NCBI GenBank assembly: GCA_028336925.1
Contig: JAOKVV010000009.1
Span: 1 to 47,838, forward strand
Direction of reading: 5' to 3'
Source: Vicingaceae bacterium
Lineage (GTDB): Bacteria > Bacteroidota > Bacteroidia > Flavobacteriales_E > Vicingaceae
DNA: 47,838 nucleotides
The notes beneath the pieces are model-generated. The model did not search any database and had not been told where the DNA came from. It saw only the letters and a program-made list of their open reading frames with translations. Made by a program: the position numbers and the translations under genes. The first letter of the stretch is position 1, and each line of letters starts with the position of its first letter. Shown one piece after another: positions 1-8,614 of this stretch.

Positions 1-35
1 CGATTAAATAATTGATATATAATTAATTGCTATTA

Positions 36-67
36 GGCTGCCACTTTTTAGTGGTAGCCTTTTTTTG
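36..67 (+). terminator. Rho-independent terminator
   Basis: A 9-bp stem (36-44 with 51-59, one G-U pair) and a 6-nt loop are followed by a run of seven T. It must end a plus-strand transcript that enters from outside the window, since the next gene has its own promoter downstream. Confidence 0.85.
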
Positions 68-75
68 TGAACTCT

Positions 76-108
76 TTTGGGATACATCAATCTCAAATTG
101 TATTTTTG
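76..108 (+). promoter_or_regulatory. Bacteroidota-type promoter of the nucleoid-associated protein gene
   Basis: TTTG at 76-79 and TATTTTTG at 101-108 are separated by 21 nt. This matches the TTG / TAnnTTTG architecture known for the Bacteroidota primary sigma factor. Transcription would begin near 113 and leave a short A-rich leader before the ATG at 131. Confidence 0.55.
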
Positions 109-130
109 AAGATCTAAAAAAGATTAAATT

Positions 131-1177
131 ATGATTTCCTTCGGTAATTGCGAAATAGCCAATCTTTCGGTACATCGTGTTGGTAACAAGTCAGACGATG
201 AGATTTTATATCTTTCTGATAAGCCATTAGAATTAGAAAATGATATATTGAATGGTTTATTGATGCAATATTTTCTAAAGTCATTTACCACAGAGGAGTT
301 TTACAACTTTTCTTTTTCAAATGGTGAGTTTGAGCTAAATCCATTGTTTACCTATGCGCAGTCTGTTTTTGGTAAAGGATTGTCGTTGCATGATATAAGT
401 TTAAAAATTGCTCAATATCTTTACGATGTTTCGAACCATCCAAATATCAAGTCAGGAGATTTATTTGTAGCTGAATTGCAAGGAATCCGTTTAAATGATC
501 AGCAAGTAGAGGCGATTGGGATCTTCAAATCAGAAAATAAGTATTCGTTCATTACGGTTGATGAAAATGAAGATGATGTTCATTTAAATCATCTAAATGG
601 AATAAACATAGACAAATTAGATAAGGGTTGTTTAATCTTTAATCGAGATCAGGATAAGGGATATAGAGTTTGTATTATCGATAAAGCTAATAAGGGTGAA
701 GAGGCGCATTATTGGAAAGATTTGTTTTTAAATCTAAAGCCTTGTAGTGATGATTATCATCATACAAAGGATTTTTTATCTATAGCCAAGTCGTATGTAA
801 AAGAAAAGATAGGGGATGATTTTGCAATTGATAAAACAGATCAAATTGACATTTTAAATCGTTCCGTTGAATATTTTAAAGGCAAAGAATCATTTAATAA
901 AGAGGAATTTGAGGAAACAGTTTTTCAAGATGAGAATGTTATAAATTCTTTTAGGGCATTCAATGAAAGTTATAAAATAGAACACGATTTAGAAATTAAA
1001 GATGAATTTGATATTTCTCAATCGGCTGTAAAAAAGCAATCGAAACTGTTTAAAAGTATATTAAAATTGGATAAAAACTTCCATGTCTATATTCATGGAA
1101 ACAAGAATATGATAGAAAAGGGAGTAGAAACTGACGGTCGTAAGTTTTATAAGATTTACTTTGAAAATGAGGAGTAA
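131..1177 (+). CDS. 37-kDa nucleoid-associated protein (NdpA/YejK family)
   Basis: 348 residues, within the usual length range of the NA37/YejK family. The N-terminal part carries the family pattern, with a hydrophobic core followed by the sequence LFTYAQSVF near residue 75. The central part includes the segment GDLFVAEL around residue 110. Members bind the nucleoid, but their precise job in Bacteroidota is unknown; they are often found in accessory or defence-associated contexts. Here the gene stands alone between a terminator and a convergent lipoprotein gene, so the neighbourhood does not help. The ATG is preceded by an A-rich leader and a good -7 box. Family assignment rests on overall resemblance, not on a catalytic motif. 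Confidence 0.8.
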   Translation: MISFGNCEIANLSVHRVGNKSDDEILYLSDKPLELENDILNGLLMQYFLKSFTTEEFYNFSFSNGEFELNPLFTYAQSVFGKGLSLHDISLKIAQYLYDVSNHPNIKSGDLFVAELQGIRLNDQQVEAIGIFKSENKYSFITVDENEDDVHLNHLNGINIDKLDKGCLIFNRDQDKGYRVCIIDKANKGEEAHYWKDLFLNLKPCSDDYHHTKDFLSIAKSYVKEKIGDDFAIDKTDQIDILNRSVEYFKGKESFNKEEFEETVFQDENVINSFRAFNESYKIEHDLEIKDEFDISQSAVKKQSKLFKSILKLDKNFHVYIHGNKNMIEKGVETDGRKFYKIYFENEE

Positions 1178-1188
1178 GCTTTTGTAGC

Positions 1189-2043
1189 TCAATAGGTATT
1201 TGTCATATCCTCATCTACCACAATAATAAAATCGGCCTTTCGCTTAAATTCATCTGATAGTTTATAAATATCAGGCTGAGAAACTGTTGTAATAGTTAAA
1301 TAGTTAAATTCTGGCTTTTGTAGATTTAAATACCACAAAATACCTTGATAATCATCGGAATGGTATGAACCGTTATAGTGAATGAATGTTTTAGAGCTGT
1401 CATGATTAGCAAGAATAAAATGTGCCATTGTTGCATCTTTTAAGGCTTGCGCTTTTGGCAGGTTATCTCCTCCATGACCACCCATCATGGTTAGCATAGA
1501 TTTGTATCCGCTGAGTGAAGAATCATAAGCAATCGGCAATGTTGCTATCCATGCTTTTTCTTTATCAGAAAGGGTGTCCAAACATGTAAACCCTTTTCTA
1601 TAAACCATAGAAGCATATCGGCGTGGTACATTAGTGGCAAATACTGGAATTTCCTTCTTTTTTGCAAAGTCAATTAATGGCAGGTAATCTGTTTTAAAAT
1701 TATTCCAAAGTCTAGCTGTTGTATCTAACTCCTTTACTGTTATTGAATCCAATAAATATGCATTTAATACCAATTGATTATCTGTTTCAAACATTTCTGC
1801 TCCAATTGCTATTTGCTTTTTTTCTGATATACTTTTCAATACTTCTAATTCTAGCCAATGTGCGACTGCATTATTATGTAGTTCTCCAAATAAAATGATA
1901 TGGCTTTGGTATGCCGTTTTTACTAACTGCTTATAGGTTGTCTTTTTACCATTTGAAGTATAAATTTGGTAGGCATTCATCTTTTGACCAAAAGAGCAGG
2001 AGAGGAGTAAAAAATACAAAACGAAAGGTAAAATTATTTTCAT
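1189..2043 (-). CDS. ChaN/Tiki-like (DUF399) putative haem-binding lipoprotein
   Basis: 284 residues. The N-terminus is a lipoprotein signal with the lipobox LLSC at about residues 13-16. The mature part opens with the family hallmark ILFGELHNNAVAH (about 50-62), followed by GAEMF (about 82-86). This is the pattern of the haem-binding uptake/Tiki superfamily (ChaN in Campylobacter). Tiki relatives are metal-dependent proteases, and the GELH motif would supply metal or haem contacts. The protein is probably anchored in the outer membrane or facing the periplasm. It converges with the nucleoid-associated gene, with an 11-nt gap and no clear terminator between. No haem operon surrounds it, although the cytochrome c maturation cluster lies nearby on the same strand. 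Confidence 0.8.
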   Translation of the reverse strand: MKIILPFVLYFLLLSCSFGQKMNAYQIYTSNGKKTTYKQLVKTAYQSHIILFGELHNNAVAHWLELEVLKSISEKKQIAIGAEMFETDNQLVLNAYLLDSITVKELDTTARLWNNFKTDYLPLIDFAKKKEIPVFATNVPRRYASMVYRKGFTCLDTLSDKEKAWIATLPIAYDSSLSGYKSMLTMMGGHGGDNLPKAQALKDATMAHFILANHDSSKTFIHYNGSYHSDDYQGILWYLNLQKPEFNYLTITTVSQPDIYKLSDEFKRKADFIIVVDEDMTNTY

Positions 2044-2230
2044 AAGTTTTTTATTACGTTTAAAATTTAACTAGTTGACTGTATATTTTTTACTTAGTTA
2101 AAATAATTAATGGTCTTACTATTTCATTACTTTATGTAAGCATTGTTCGATTAATTTGTTAAATTAGAAACAAACCTTTGTAAAGTTGACTATTTTATCT
2201 TCTTCAAAAACTAAATATTGAACAAATAAT

Positions 2231-2788
2231 CTACCAACCAAACTGATTTCCAATCCCTTTAGCTGTATTTTCATCAAATTGCGTTGCATCAAACCACTTG
2301 CCTTGTACTTTCATCGTTTGTTCTAAAATATCTCGGATACATCCTTGGCCTCCACCTTTTGGTGAAACGTAATGAGAAATGCTCTTTATTTCTTCTGCAG
2401 CATCAAAAGGACTGCATGCCAAACCTACGGCTTTCATTACCTCATAGTCAGGAATGTCGTCGCCTACGTAAAGAATATTCTCAGGAGTTAGCCCGTGTTT
2501 TTCAATACATCGGTTAAAAACAGCCATTTTATCTTTACAGGCTAAATTTACATGCTCTATTCCTAATCCATTTAAGCGTAATCGAACAGATTCAGAGGTT
2601 CCTCCTGAAATTATTTCAATATGATAGCCCAATTTTACAGCTAATTGCAGCGCATAACCATCTTTAATGTTAAACTGTCGTACTTGTTCTCCATCAGGTA
2701 AAACTAAAACAGTTCCGTTGGTTAATACACCATCAATATCAAGTATGAAAGTATTGATGTTTTTTAAGGCTGCTTTGAAATTTGTCAT
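2231..2788 (-). CDS. KdsC-like HAD phosphatase (KDO-8-phosphate phosphatase family)
   Basis: 185 residues, the usual length of small cap-less HAD phosphatases of the KdsC type. Motif I is D17-I-D19-G20, motif II is the serine/glycine step SGG at 61-63, and motif IV is GDD at 109-111 followed by D114. KdsC releases phosphate from 3-deoxy-D-manno-octulosonate 8-phosphate in lipopolysaccharide core synthesis; some relatives act on other nonulosonate phosphates. The gene starts 1 nt after the stop of the DUF2520 gene, so it is the distal member of the ccm operon. No kdsA or kdsB is nearby, so the substrate is assigned by family only. Confidence 0.8.
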   Translation of the reverse strand: MTNFKAALKNINTFILDIDGVLTNGTVLVLPDGEQVRQFNIKDGYALQLAVKLGYHIEIISGGTSESVRLRLNGLGIEHVNLACKDKMAVFNRCIEKHGLTPENILYVGDDIPDYEVMKAVGLACSPFDAAEEIKSISHYVSPKGGGQGCIRDILEQTMKVQGKWFDATQFDENTAKGIGNQFGW

Positions 2789-2789
2789 T

Positions 2790-3578
2790 TTACTTTCTGC
2801 TTTTAGTTAAGCTTTCACTTAGTAAGGCATAAACTTGCTGAAACTCTTTATTATCTTTTAAAAACTCAATATGATTACTAATAATTTTTTGATCGTTTCT
2901 TACGGCAGGACCAGTTTGTGATTCGTATGGAGTGTTGCCTTCTAATTTTTCAACTGTACGTTTTATAAGAGGCTTAATAAGTTCAAAAGAAATATTCTCT
3001 TGCTCTAAAATTTGATGAGAAATTTGGAACATATAATTGCTGAAGTTATTGGCAAAAACAGCAGCTACATGTAGCGCTTTTCTTTTTTCAGAGTCCAATA
3101 AAAATACTTTTTTTGAAATGCTACTCGCTATTTCTATTAAGTCACTTTCTACTTTCTTTTTGGGAGCTTCTACACTTATCGGAATCGGTAATAAGCTTTC
3201 TACATCGTGCTTTGAAAATGTTTGCAATGGATAAAAAATACCATACTGCTTGTACTTATTATCTTCAAAAACCTTTAATGACGTAGTTCCTGAAGTATGA
3301 ACGATGAGCTTATCCTTTATTTTTAGTTGCCCTAAAATATCATTAATACTATCATCATGAACCGCAACGATAATAAAATCCGTTTTATCATTTAAATCGG
3401 CTAGTCTGGTTGTGAAATCACAATTCATTGTATGGCCGAGAATCATAGCATTTTGATGGCTTCTACTAAATACTTGATGAATAATATGGCCTTTAGCTTT
3501 TAATGCTGCACCAAGGTTAGTTGCTACATTTCCTGCACCTATTAGGGTAATTCTCTTTTTTTTCAACGCTACAGCCAT
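2790..3578 (-). CDS. Rossmann-fold protein with DUF2520 domain
   Basis: 262 residues. It begins with a dinucleotide-binding loop, LIGAGNVATNLG, at about residues 12-23, and continues as a Rossmann domain to about residue 130. The C-terminal half is helical and contains RKALHVAAVFANNFSNY at about 165-181, which is characteristic of DUF2520. Such proteins resemble ketopantoate and 6-phosphogluconate reductases, but their substrate is unknown. It sits 6 nt downstream of ccmF and 1 nt upstream of the KdsC-like gene, an order I recognise from many Bacteroidota genomes. The link to cytochrome maturation is positional only. Confidence 0.8.
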   Translation of the reverse strand: MAVALKKKRITLIGAGNVATNLGAALKAKGHIIHQVFSRSHQNAMILGHTMNCDFTTRLADLNDKTDFIIVAVHDDSINDILGQLKIKDKLIVHTSGTTSLKVFEDNKYKQYGIFYPLQTFSKHDVESLLPIPISVEAPKKKVESDLIEIASSISKKVFLLDSEKRKALHVAAVFANNFSNYMFQISHQILEQENISFELIKPLIKRTVEKLEGNTPYESQTGPAVRNDQKIISNHIEFLKDNKEFQQVYALLSESLTKSRK

Positions 3579-3584
3579 CTTATT

Positions 3585-6008
3585 TTATGATCTTAATTTT
3601 GGAAAACGTACTCGATTAATTACTGCAATAATACTTCCAAGTGTCATAATAATACAACCAATCCATAAAATATTAATGTATGGAAATACAATTGCTTGCA
3701 TAATGATAAAATCAGAAGCATTAGAAGTCTTTTCTTGTTTTAGTATTGTAAACTCTCCTGTTTCAGGATTTATTTTCTTAAAATTAAACTTTAACCCCAA
3801 AGGATCCACCTCACTTGGAATACTAAATAATCTATTCTGGCGGATTACTAGGGTAGGAGAAGCATCAAAGGTTTGGCCTTTTACATTCATGGCCTCTAAT
3901 CTTAAACCTACTGCAATATCATCTGGTTGCAGGTTGTTGGCAGCTAAGTCAATATCTTTTATCACTTCTTTAACTACAATGATACTATTTGTAGCAAACA
4001 AGGTATCACCTATTTTTACCAAACTAGTGTCTGCTTCTTCGTATGCATTTGGATCGTCTAAAGCTGGGTCATCAAGATCTGCATAAGTAACATGCGTAAA
4101 TATATCCCTAGACCAAAAGTGTTTCGTAGCAGGTTCTGGAACATTACCCATCTGTTCATTTAACTGAACGAAAGGTCTTAATTGGAATTGCCTTTCATAT
4201 TTACCATTATCATCTATTTGGTAATAATTTACTTTATAATAGATGTTATGACCCTCTTTTTCTCTTCCTTCATAACTGATAAAATGATTGCCCATCAGAA
4301 CTGTATCACCCTTAATAAGCATGATGTTTTCTTTGTTGGCATTTTCATTTTCGTTCATCTTTATTTCGATTTCCGAGTTGTTTCTAGAGATAATTTCTTT
4401 GTTACCTGCTGAAATCAAAGCACCTATTAATAAAAACCCAAAACCAATATGTGCAATTGCTGCACCTGATTTTTTTATACTGCCTTTAAGTATTCTGAAC
4501 CAATAATCAGCGTTTGCAACTACAGCATAAGTTGCTGCAAACATTAATAAACCGTGATAATAATGCTGAAACTGCAAAGAAGTGGCCACTGCTATGGTAA
4601 TCACTAAAGATAAAATAGCTGATACAGCAGTGTCTTTGAAAAACTTCTTGCTATCAGTTTTTTTGTATTTTAAATAATGTCCAATTCCAATAAATATTGC
4701 AACCAATGTGGCAAGTGGTAGTTGCCATGAATTGTAATGTTCATTTGCATTAGTAGGAGGGGCCATTTCAGTGCCAAAAATAGCATTAATCACCGGAATA
4801 CTAGTAGAGAATGTGATTTGGAAGCATGAAATTAATAAAACTAAAGCACCCAAAAACATCCAGAATTCTCTTGACCATAGCTCTTCTTCTTTTTGTTGTT
4901 TTGGTAATTTTTTAAATCTTATCGCCAATAAGGTAAAAGCGCCGATGACTAAAAAAAGGAGAATAAAGATCAATTGACCTGGCAGACCGTCAGCAAATGA
5001 GTGAACAGAAGTTTCTCCTAAAATGCCACTTTTCGTCAAGTACGACGAGTACATCACTAAAAGAAAAGAAAGAACAGAAAATAAGTAAGTGCTAAACATA
5101 GAGTTTGGCTTGACCTTATTAATCAGCATTAAATGCCCTGCGCCAACTAAAATTAACCATGGAACTAAAGAAGAGTTCTCTACAGGATCCCAAGCCCAAA
5201 AGCCACCAAAACTCAATGCTTCGTATGCCCAAGCTCCGCCCATTAAAACACCTAAACCTAAAACTGCAATCCCAAAGAATGTCCATGGTAGTGCAGGTTT
5301 TAACCAAGAGGTATAATCTTTAATATATAAGCTAGTTATCGCGAATGTAAATGGAATAAGCGTCAATGCAAATCCTAGGAATACAATTGGCGGGTGGATG
5401 GTCATCCAGTAATTTTGCAATAAAGGATTTAACCCTGTTCCTTCAACAAAATTTAAGTACTCAGGATTTTGCACAAAAGGTAAGTTAAGCATGTCTGGAT
5501 GCTCTCTTAGAAGTATAAAAGGATTGCTTCCGATTTGAATATCAAAAATATATACACCTAAAAGCATGCTGCCCAATAATAGCTGAACCACAGATAGAAC
5601 AGTCATGGTTCCTGCTTCCCACTTCTTTGAAGTATTCAACAGAATTATTCCCAATACGCCATGCCATAAAGACCACAACATAAAACTACCTTCTTGACCT
5701 TCCCAAAAACAAGAGAAGATGTAACGCATGGCCAAATCGGTAGAAGAGTGTCTCCAAACGTAGTAATATTCAAAATGGTGGTTAAAAAGCAAGTAAAATA
5801 GAATACTAACCATTCCTACTATGCTTCCTACGTGAATGTAGAAGAAAGTACGCGCCATCTTTTTCCAAGACGCTGATTCTAGCTCAGGCGAATGAATTGA
5901 CTTAAAGTAAGCGAAGGCTGCTAAACCAGAACAAACGAATGATAGAATAATAAATAAATTCCCTAATTGACCTGATATCAGGTTTTCCCCAACGTAACTT
6001 ATCTCCAT
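3585..6008 (-). CDS. ccmF: Cytochrome c haem lyase subunit CcmF (CcsA family)
   Basis: 807 residues, longer than proteobacterial CcmF (about 650) but typical of this phylum. It is a polytopic membrane protein. The tryptophan-rich haem-handling (WWD) domain lies at about 257-284, with GGFWAWDPVENSS in its centre, and a conserved histidine follows in IHPP at about 204-207. A large periplasmic domain occupies about 540-770 before a last membrane segment. CcmF transfers haem from holo-CcmE to the CXXCH motif of apocytochromes. It lies 9 nt downstream of ccmE in the operon. No ccmH or ccmG is adjacent. Confidence 0.92.
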   Translation of the reverse strand: MEISYVGENLISGQLGNLFIILSFVCSGLAAFAYFKSIHSPELESASWKKMARTFFYIHVGSIVGMVSILFYLLFNHHFEYYYVWRHSSTDLAMRYIFSCFWEGQEGSFMLWSLWHGVLGIILLNTSKKWEAGTMTVLSVVQLLLGSMLLGVYIFDIQIGSNPFILLREHPDMLNLPFVQNPEYLNFVEGTGLNPLLQNYWMTIHPPIVFLGFALTLIPFTFAITSLYIKDYTSWLKPALPWTFFGIAVLGLGVLMGGAWAYEALSFGGFWAWDPVENSSLVPWLILVGAGHLMLINKVKPNSMFSTYLFSVLSFLLVMYSSYLTKSGILGETSVHSFADGLPGQLIFILLFLVIGAFTLLAIRFKKLPKQQKEEELWSREFWMFLGALVLLISCFQITFSTSIPVINAIFGTEMAPPTNANEHYNSWQLPLATLVAIFIGIGHYLKYKKTDSKKFFKDTAVSAILSLVITIAVATSLQFQHYYHGLLMFAATYAVVANADYWFRILKGSIKKSGAAIAHIGFGFLLIGALISAGNKEIISRNNSEIEIKMNENENANKENIMLIKGDTVLMGNHFISYEGREKEGHNIYYKVNYYQIDDNGKYERQFQLRPFVQLNEQMGNVPEPATKHFWSRDIFTHVTYADLDDPALDDPNAYEEADTSLVKIGDTLFATNSIIVVKEVIKDIDLAANNLQPDDIAVGLRLEAMNVKGQTFDASPTLVIRQNRLFSIPSEVDPLGLKFNFKKINPETGEFTILKQEKTSNASDFIIMQAIVFPYINILWIGCIIMTLGSIIAVINRVRFPKLRS

Positions 6009-6017
6009 GTTAAACCC

Positions 6018-6425
6018 TTATGTATTCGCTTCTATTTCTGTAAAACCTTCTGTATTTCCATTGTTGTATTTAGATGGGCATTTCATCAGAATTTTATCTG
6101 CATGAAATTGACCTTCTTCCATTTTTCCTGTAACAACCACTTGTTCTGAACGCTCAAAGTCTTGAGGTTTTGCACCGTGGAAGTATACTTTCTTTTCTAT
6201 ACCTTCATTATCCACCATATTAAAGGTGAATAAATCAACGTTTACTTTTGGATCGTAAGTGATTTCGCTATTTTTAGCTAGTTTGCCGACTACCTGAAAC
6301 TCTTTACCAGGATGATTATCTACAACTGAAAATTGAGCATAGGTAGCTGCATCTGCTAGCGTACTCATAATTACACCAATGGCTACAGCAACAATAATAA
6401 TTCCTATAATATGGATCTTTTTCAT
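6018..6425 (-). CDS. ccmE: Cytochrome c maturation haem chaperone CcmE, CxxxY type
   Basis: 135 residues with one N-terminal membrane anchor (about 5-25) and a periplasmic OB-fold domain. The haem-attachment motif near the C-terminus reads C116-P-S-K-Y120. The classical E. coli form has histidine at the first position (HxxxY), while a cysteine form (CxxxY) is known from Desulfovibrio-type CcmE. The protein takes haem from CcmC and hands it to CcmF. It starts 1 nt after the ccmD stop. The acidic, flexible C-terminal tail after Y120 is short, as in the family. Confidence 0.9.
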   Translation of the reverse strand: MKKIHIIGIIIVAVAIGVIMSTLADAATYAQFSVVDNHPGKEFQVVGKLAKNSEITYDPKVNVDLFTFNMVDNEGIEKKVYFHGAKPQDFERSEQVVVTGKMEEGQFHADKILMKCPSKYNNGNTEGFTEIEANT

Positions 6426-6426
6426 A

Positions 6427-6627
6427 TCAATTATTTTTTTCTAACTTATTCAATCTTCTATCAATTGAGAAGAGGTAAATAAATAAACCAATCAATATAG
6501 TTGCAACAATGGCAACCACAACATAGATCTTTCCATCAGCTCGCATTCTATCAGCCATTTCGATGGATTCTTGAGCAATCGCTAGTTTTGCAAATACAGA
6601 TAAAATAATTACTAGTATATTTTTCAT
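6427..6627 (-). CDS. ccmD: CcmD-family small membrane protein
   Basis: 66 residues. It has an N-terminal hydrophobic segment that looks like a signal or first membrane helix (about 1-18), a second helix at about 32-54 and a charged tail, SIDRRLNKLEKNN. CcmD helps release holo-CcmE from CcmC. Sequence conservation in this family is poor, so the call relies on size, topology and position between ccmC and ccmE. It overlaps the ccmC stop by 4 nt, which suggests translational coupling. Confidence 0.8.
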   Translation of the reverse strand: MKNILVIILSVFAKLAIAQESIEMADRMRADGKIYVVVAIVATILIGLFIYLFSIDRRLNKLEKNN

Positions 6628-7277
6628 TCTTCTTTATCTTTCAATTTATTAAGTCTAATATTCAGATTAGCAATCCAAAGCGATAACAATATCCACCCAA
6701 TTACAGCAGGATAAAAAACAAGTCTCATATTACTATCTAAATCATAAGAATCAAAAGCAGGGTTTCCACCGTTTCCTGGATGCAATGAGTCATACATTCG
6801 AGGCAATACACCAATGAATACTATTAACATTACAAAAGCGAAAATGTTATAGACAGCGGCTATTCTTCCTCGTTTTTGTTCTTCGTCCATGGAGCTTCTT
6901 AAAATTAAGTAAGCAAAATAGACTAGCATGGTAATTGCAGAACCGTTTAGTTTTATATCGTTGGTCCAATAGGCTCCCCAAGTAAATTTAGCCCAAATAC
7001 TTCCTGTAACGAGCCCTAAAATACCAAATACAATTCCTGTATTGACCATTTGTTTCGCAATTAAATCATGCTCCATATTAGAAGATGACAAATGCTTTAC
7101 ACTATAAATCACAGATAAAAGAAATAAAAAGATCATTGAAAACCACATGGGTACGTGGAAATACAAATTTCTAATGGTTTCATAAAGGATAACTTGTTTA
7201 GGAACTTCAATAAGGAAACCGCCAATCACGGTAAAGAGAAGGAGTAATAATGCGAGTATTTTCCACCAATTTTTCAT
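6624..7277 (-). CDS. ccmC: Haem exporter/handler CcmC
   Basis: 217 residues with six predicted membrane helices. The WWD haem-handling segment is at about 95-108 (WAKFTWGAYWTND), a somewhat diverged form of the classical WGxWWxWD. The two haem-ligand histidines expected in CcmC correspond to H41 (in FHVPMW) and H166 (in LHPGNGG). CcmC delivers haem to CcmE at the outer face of the inner membrane. The gene lies 40 nt downstream of ccmB and overlaps ccmD. Confidence 0.9.
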   Translation of the reverse strand: MKNWWKILALLLLLFTVIGGFLIEVPKQVILYETIRNLYFHVPMWFSMIFLFLLSVIYSVKHLSSSNMEHDLIAKQMVNTGIVFGILGLVTGSIWAKFTWGAYWTNDIKLNGSAITMLVYFAYLILRSSMDEEQKRGRIAAVYNIFAFVMLIVFIGVLPRMYDSLHPGNGGNPAFDSYDLDSNMRLVFYPAVIGWILLSLWIANLNIRLNKLKDKEE

Positions 7278-7317
7278 ATCTACTATTGGCTTTTAGAGCA
7301 CTGAAATAAGGCTATTT

Positions 7318-7971
7318 TTAAGCTCTCCAAAGGTAAGGAAATAATATATATGCTAATGTGAGAATGACCACATTAATCAGTGCTAATACGGTTAAATAGA
7401 TCCCACCTTCCTCAAAACCAAACCCAACACCTGCTAACGTAGAAACCTTAATAACTGTTAACAATAGAGGCAACATAATCGGAAAACTTAAAACCGCCAT
7501 CAACGTAGTGTTATTATTGGTTTTTGATGCAATAGCAGATATAAAAGTAAGAATACAGGCAATGCCCATACTTCCTAAAACTAATCCAGCTATAAATAAT
7601 GATAGGTTTTCAATTGGATTACCGATTAATAAGCTAAAAAAAGTGAGGTGCACTAATCCTACAAAAACAATGAGCAACATATTATATATTGTTTTCGCTA
7701 TAATCAAGGAGTGAGGAGAAATTAGGGTGTATATATACAAGAAACGACTATCAGACTCGTGTTGAAAGCTTTTAGATGTAGCGTTTGTTGCAGAAAAGAG
7801 CAAAATAATCCAAAAGAGGGCATTCCAAACTTTTGTATCCTCGAGTATATTAAAAATTAAATAAGCAACAAATATGGTGGAAATTACATATAATAATATG
7901 CCATTAATGGCATATCGTTGGCGATATTCCATTAAAAAATCTTTCTGAATAAGCGATATGATGTGTTTCAC
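7318..7971 (-). CDS. ccmB: Haem ABC exporter permease CcmB
   Basis: 217 residues with about six membrane helices. It opens with a short cytoplasmic helix, ISLIQKDFLMEYRQRYA, typical of CcmB, and retains the loop around SRFLYIYTLISP at about 78-89. CcmB is the permease of the CcmAB transporter that drives release of holo-CcmE from CcmC. It is the first gene of the minus-strand operon. Its ATPase partner CcmA is not in this window, because the next gene upstream is divergent. Confidence 0.9.
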   Translation of the reverse strand: MKHIISLIQKDFLMEYRQRYAINGILLYVISTIFVAYLIFNILEDTKVWNALFWIILLFSATNATSKSFQHESDSRFLYIYTLISPHSLIIAKTIYNMLLIVFVGLVHLTFFSLLIGNPIENLSLFIAGLVLGSMGIACILTFISAIASKTNNNTTLMAVLSFPIMLPLLLTVIKVSTLAGVGFGFEEGGIYLTVLALINVVILTLAYILFPYLWRA

Positions 7972-7993
7972 CTTCTTTATTATTTCTTAACTG

Positions 7994-8001
7994 CAAATTT
8001 A
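7994..8001 (-). promoter_or_regulatory. -7 box for the ccm operon
   Basis: On the minus strand the octamer is TAAATTTG, matching TAnnTTTG. It ends 22 nt before the ccmB start. No clear -33 TTG lies at the usual distance, so only the -7 element is supported. It is interleaved with the gpx promoter on the other strand. Confidence 0.45.
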
Positions 8002-8012
8002 TTCAATTGGTT

Positions 8013-8020
8013 TATCTTTG
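8013..8020 (+). promoter_or_regulatory. -7 box for gpx-bshB1
   Basis: TATCTTTG matches TAnnTTTG and lies 46 nt upstream of the gpx ATG. The -33 region would fall on top of the divergent ccm -7 box. No good TTG is visible there. Confidence 0.5.
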
Positions 8021-8066
8021 CCTAAACCTTTATAGCTTATTTATGTTGGTTTAAAACAATTATAGA

Positions 8067-8612
8067 ATGAAAAAAATAACTTTATTTATGCTGGTGCTAA
8101 TCGCAACAGCTCACTTCTTAACTGCTCAAAAAATGAATTTTTACGATTTTAAAGTAAACGATATTAGTGAACAAGCATTCGATCTTTCAACCTTAAAAGG
8201 TAAGAAAGTATTAGTAGTAAATACGGCTTCTAAATGCGGATTGACTCCTCAGTATGAAACATTAGAAGAGGTTTATAATCAATATGGAGGTGATAATTTT
8301 ACGATTATTGGATTTCCTGCAAATAATTTTGGCGCACAAGAGCCCGGTTCTAACGAAGAAATCAAGGCATTTTGTTCTAAAAATTATGGTGTTTCTTTTC
8401 AAATGATGTCAAAAATATCGGTTAAAGGAAGTGATATTCATCCACTATATAAATGGTTGACCAATAAATCAGAAAATGGAATCGAGGATGCACCTGTATC
8501 TTGGAATTTCCAAAAATTTATGATTGATGAAAATGGAAATTATGTAGGTATGGTTAATCCACAAGAAAGTCCTGCTTCTGAAACAATTATTAATTGGATA
8601 GAGGAGAAGTAG
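8067..8612 (+). CDS. Glutathione peroxidase-family thiol peroxidase, exported
   Basis: 181 residues with an N-terminal signal peptide (about 1-20, ending LTAQ), so it acts outside the cytoplasm. The peroxidatic residue is a plain cysteine, C57, in NTASKCGLTPQY. The rest of the catalytic set is Q91 (NNFGAQEPGSN), W146 and N147 (SWNFQKF). A second cysteine, C103 in AFCSKNYGVSF, sits where thioredoxin-dependent members keep their resolving cysteine, so the reductant is probably a thioredoxin-like protein and not glutathione. The stop is 2 nt before bshB1, so the two are cotranscribed. Confidence 0.9.
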   Translation: MKKITLFMLVLIATAHFLTAQKMNFYDFKVNDISEQAFDLSTLKGKKVLVVNTASKCGLTPQYETLEEVYNQYGGDNFTIIGFPANNFGAQEPGSNEEIKAFCSKNYGVSFQMMSKISVKGSDIHPLYKWLTNKSENGIEDAPVSWNFQKFMIDENGNYVGMVNPQESPASETIINWIEEK

Positions 8613-8614
8613 GA

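Noticed and set aside
3676-5316. Several plus-strand open frames opposite ccmF
   Set aside because: They are shadows of the ccmF coding sequence, with no family resemblance and atypical residue composition.
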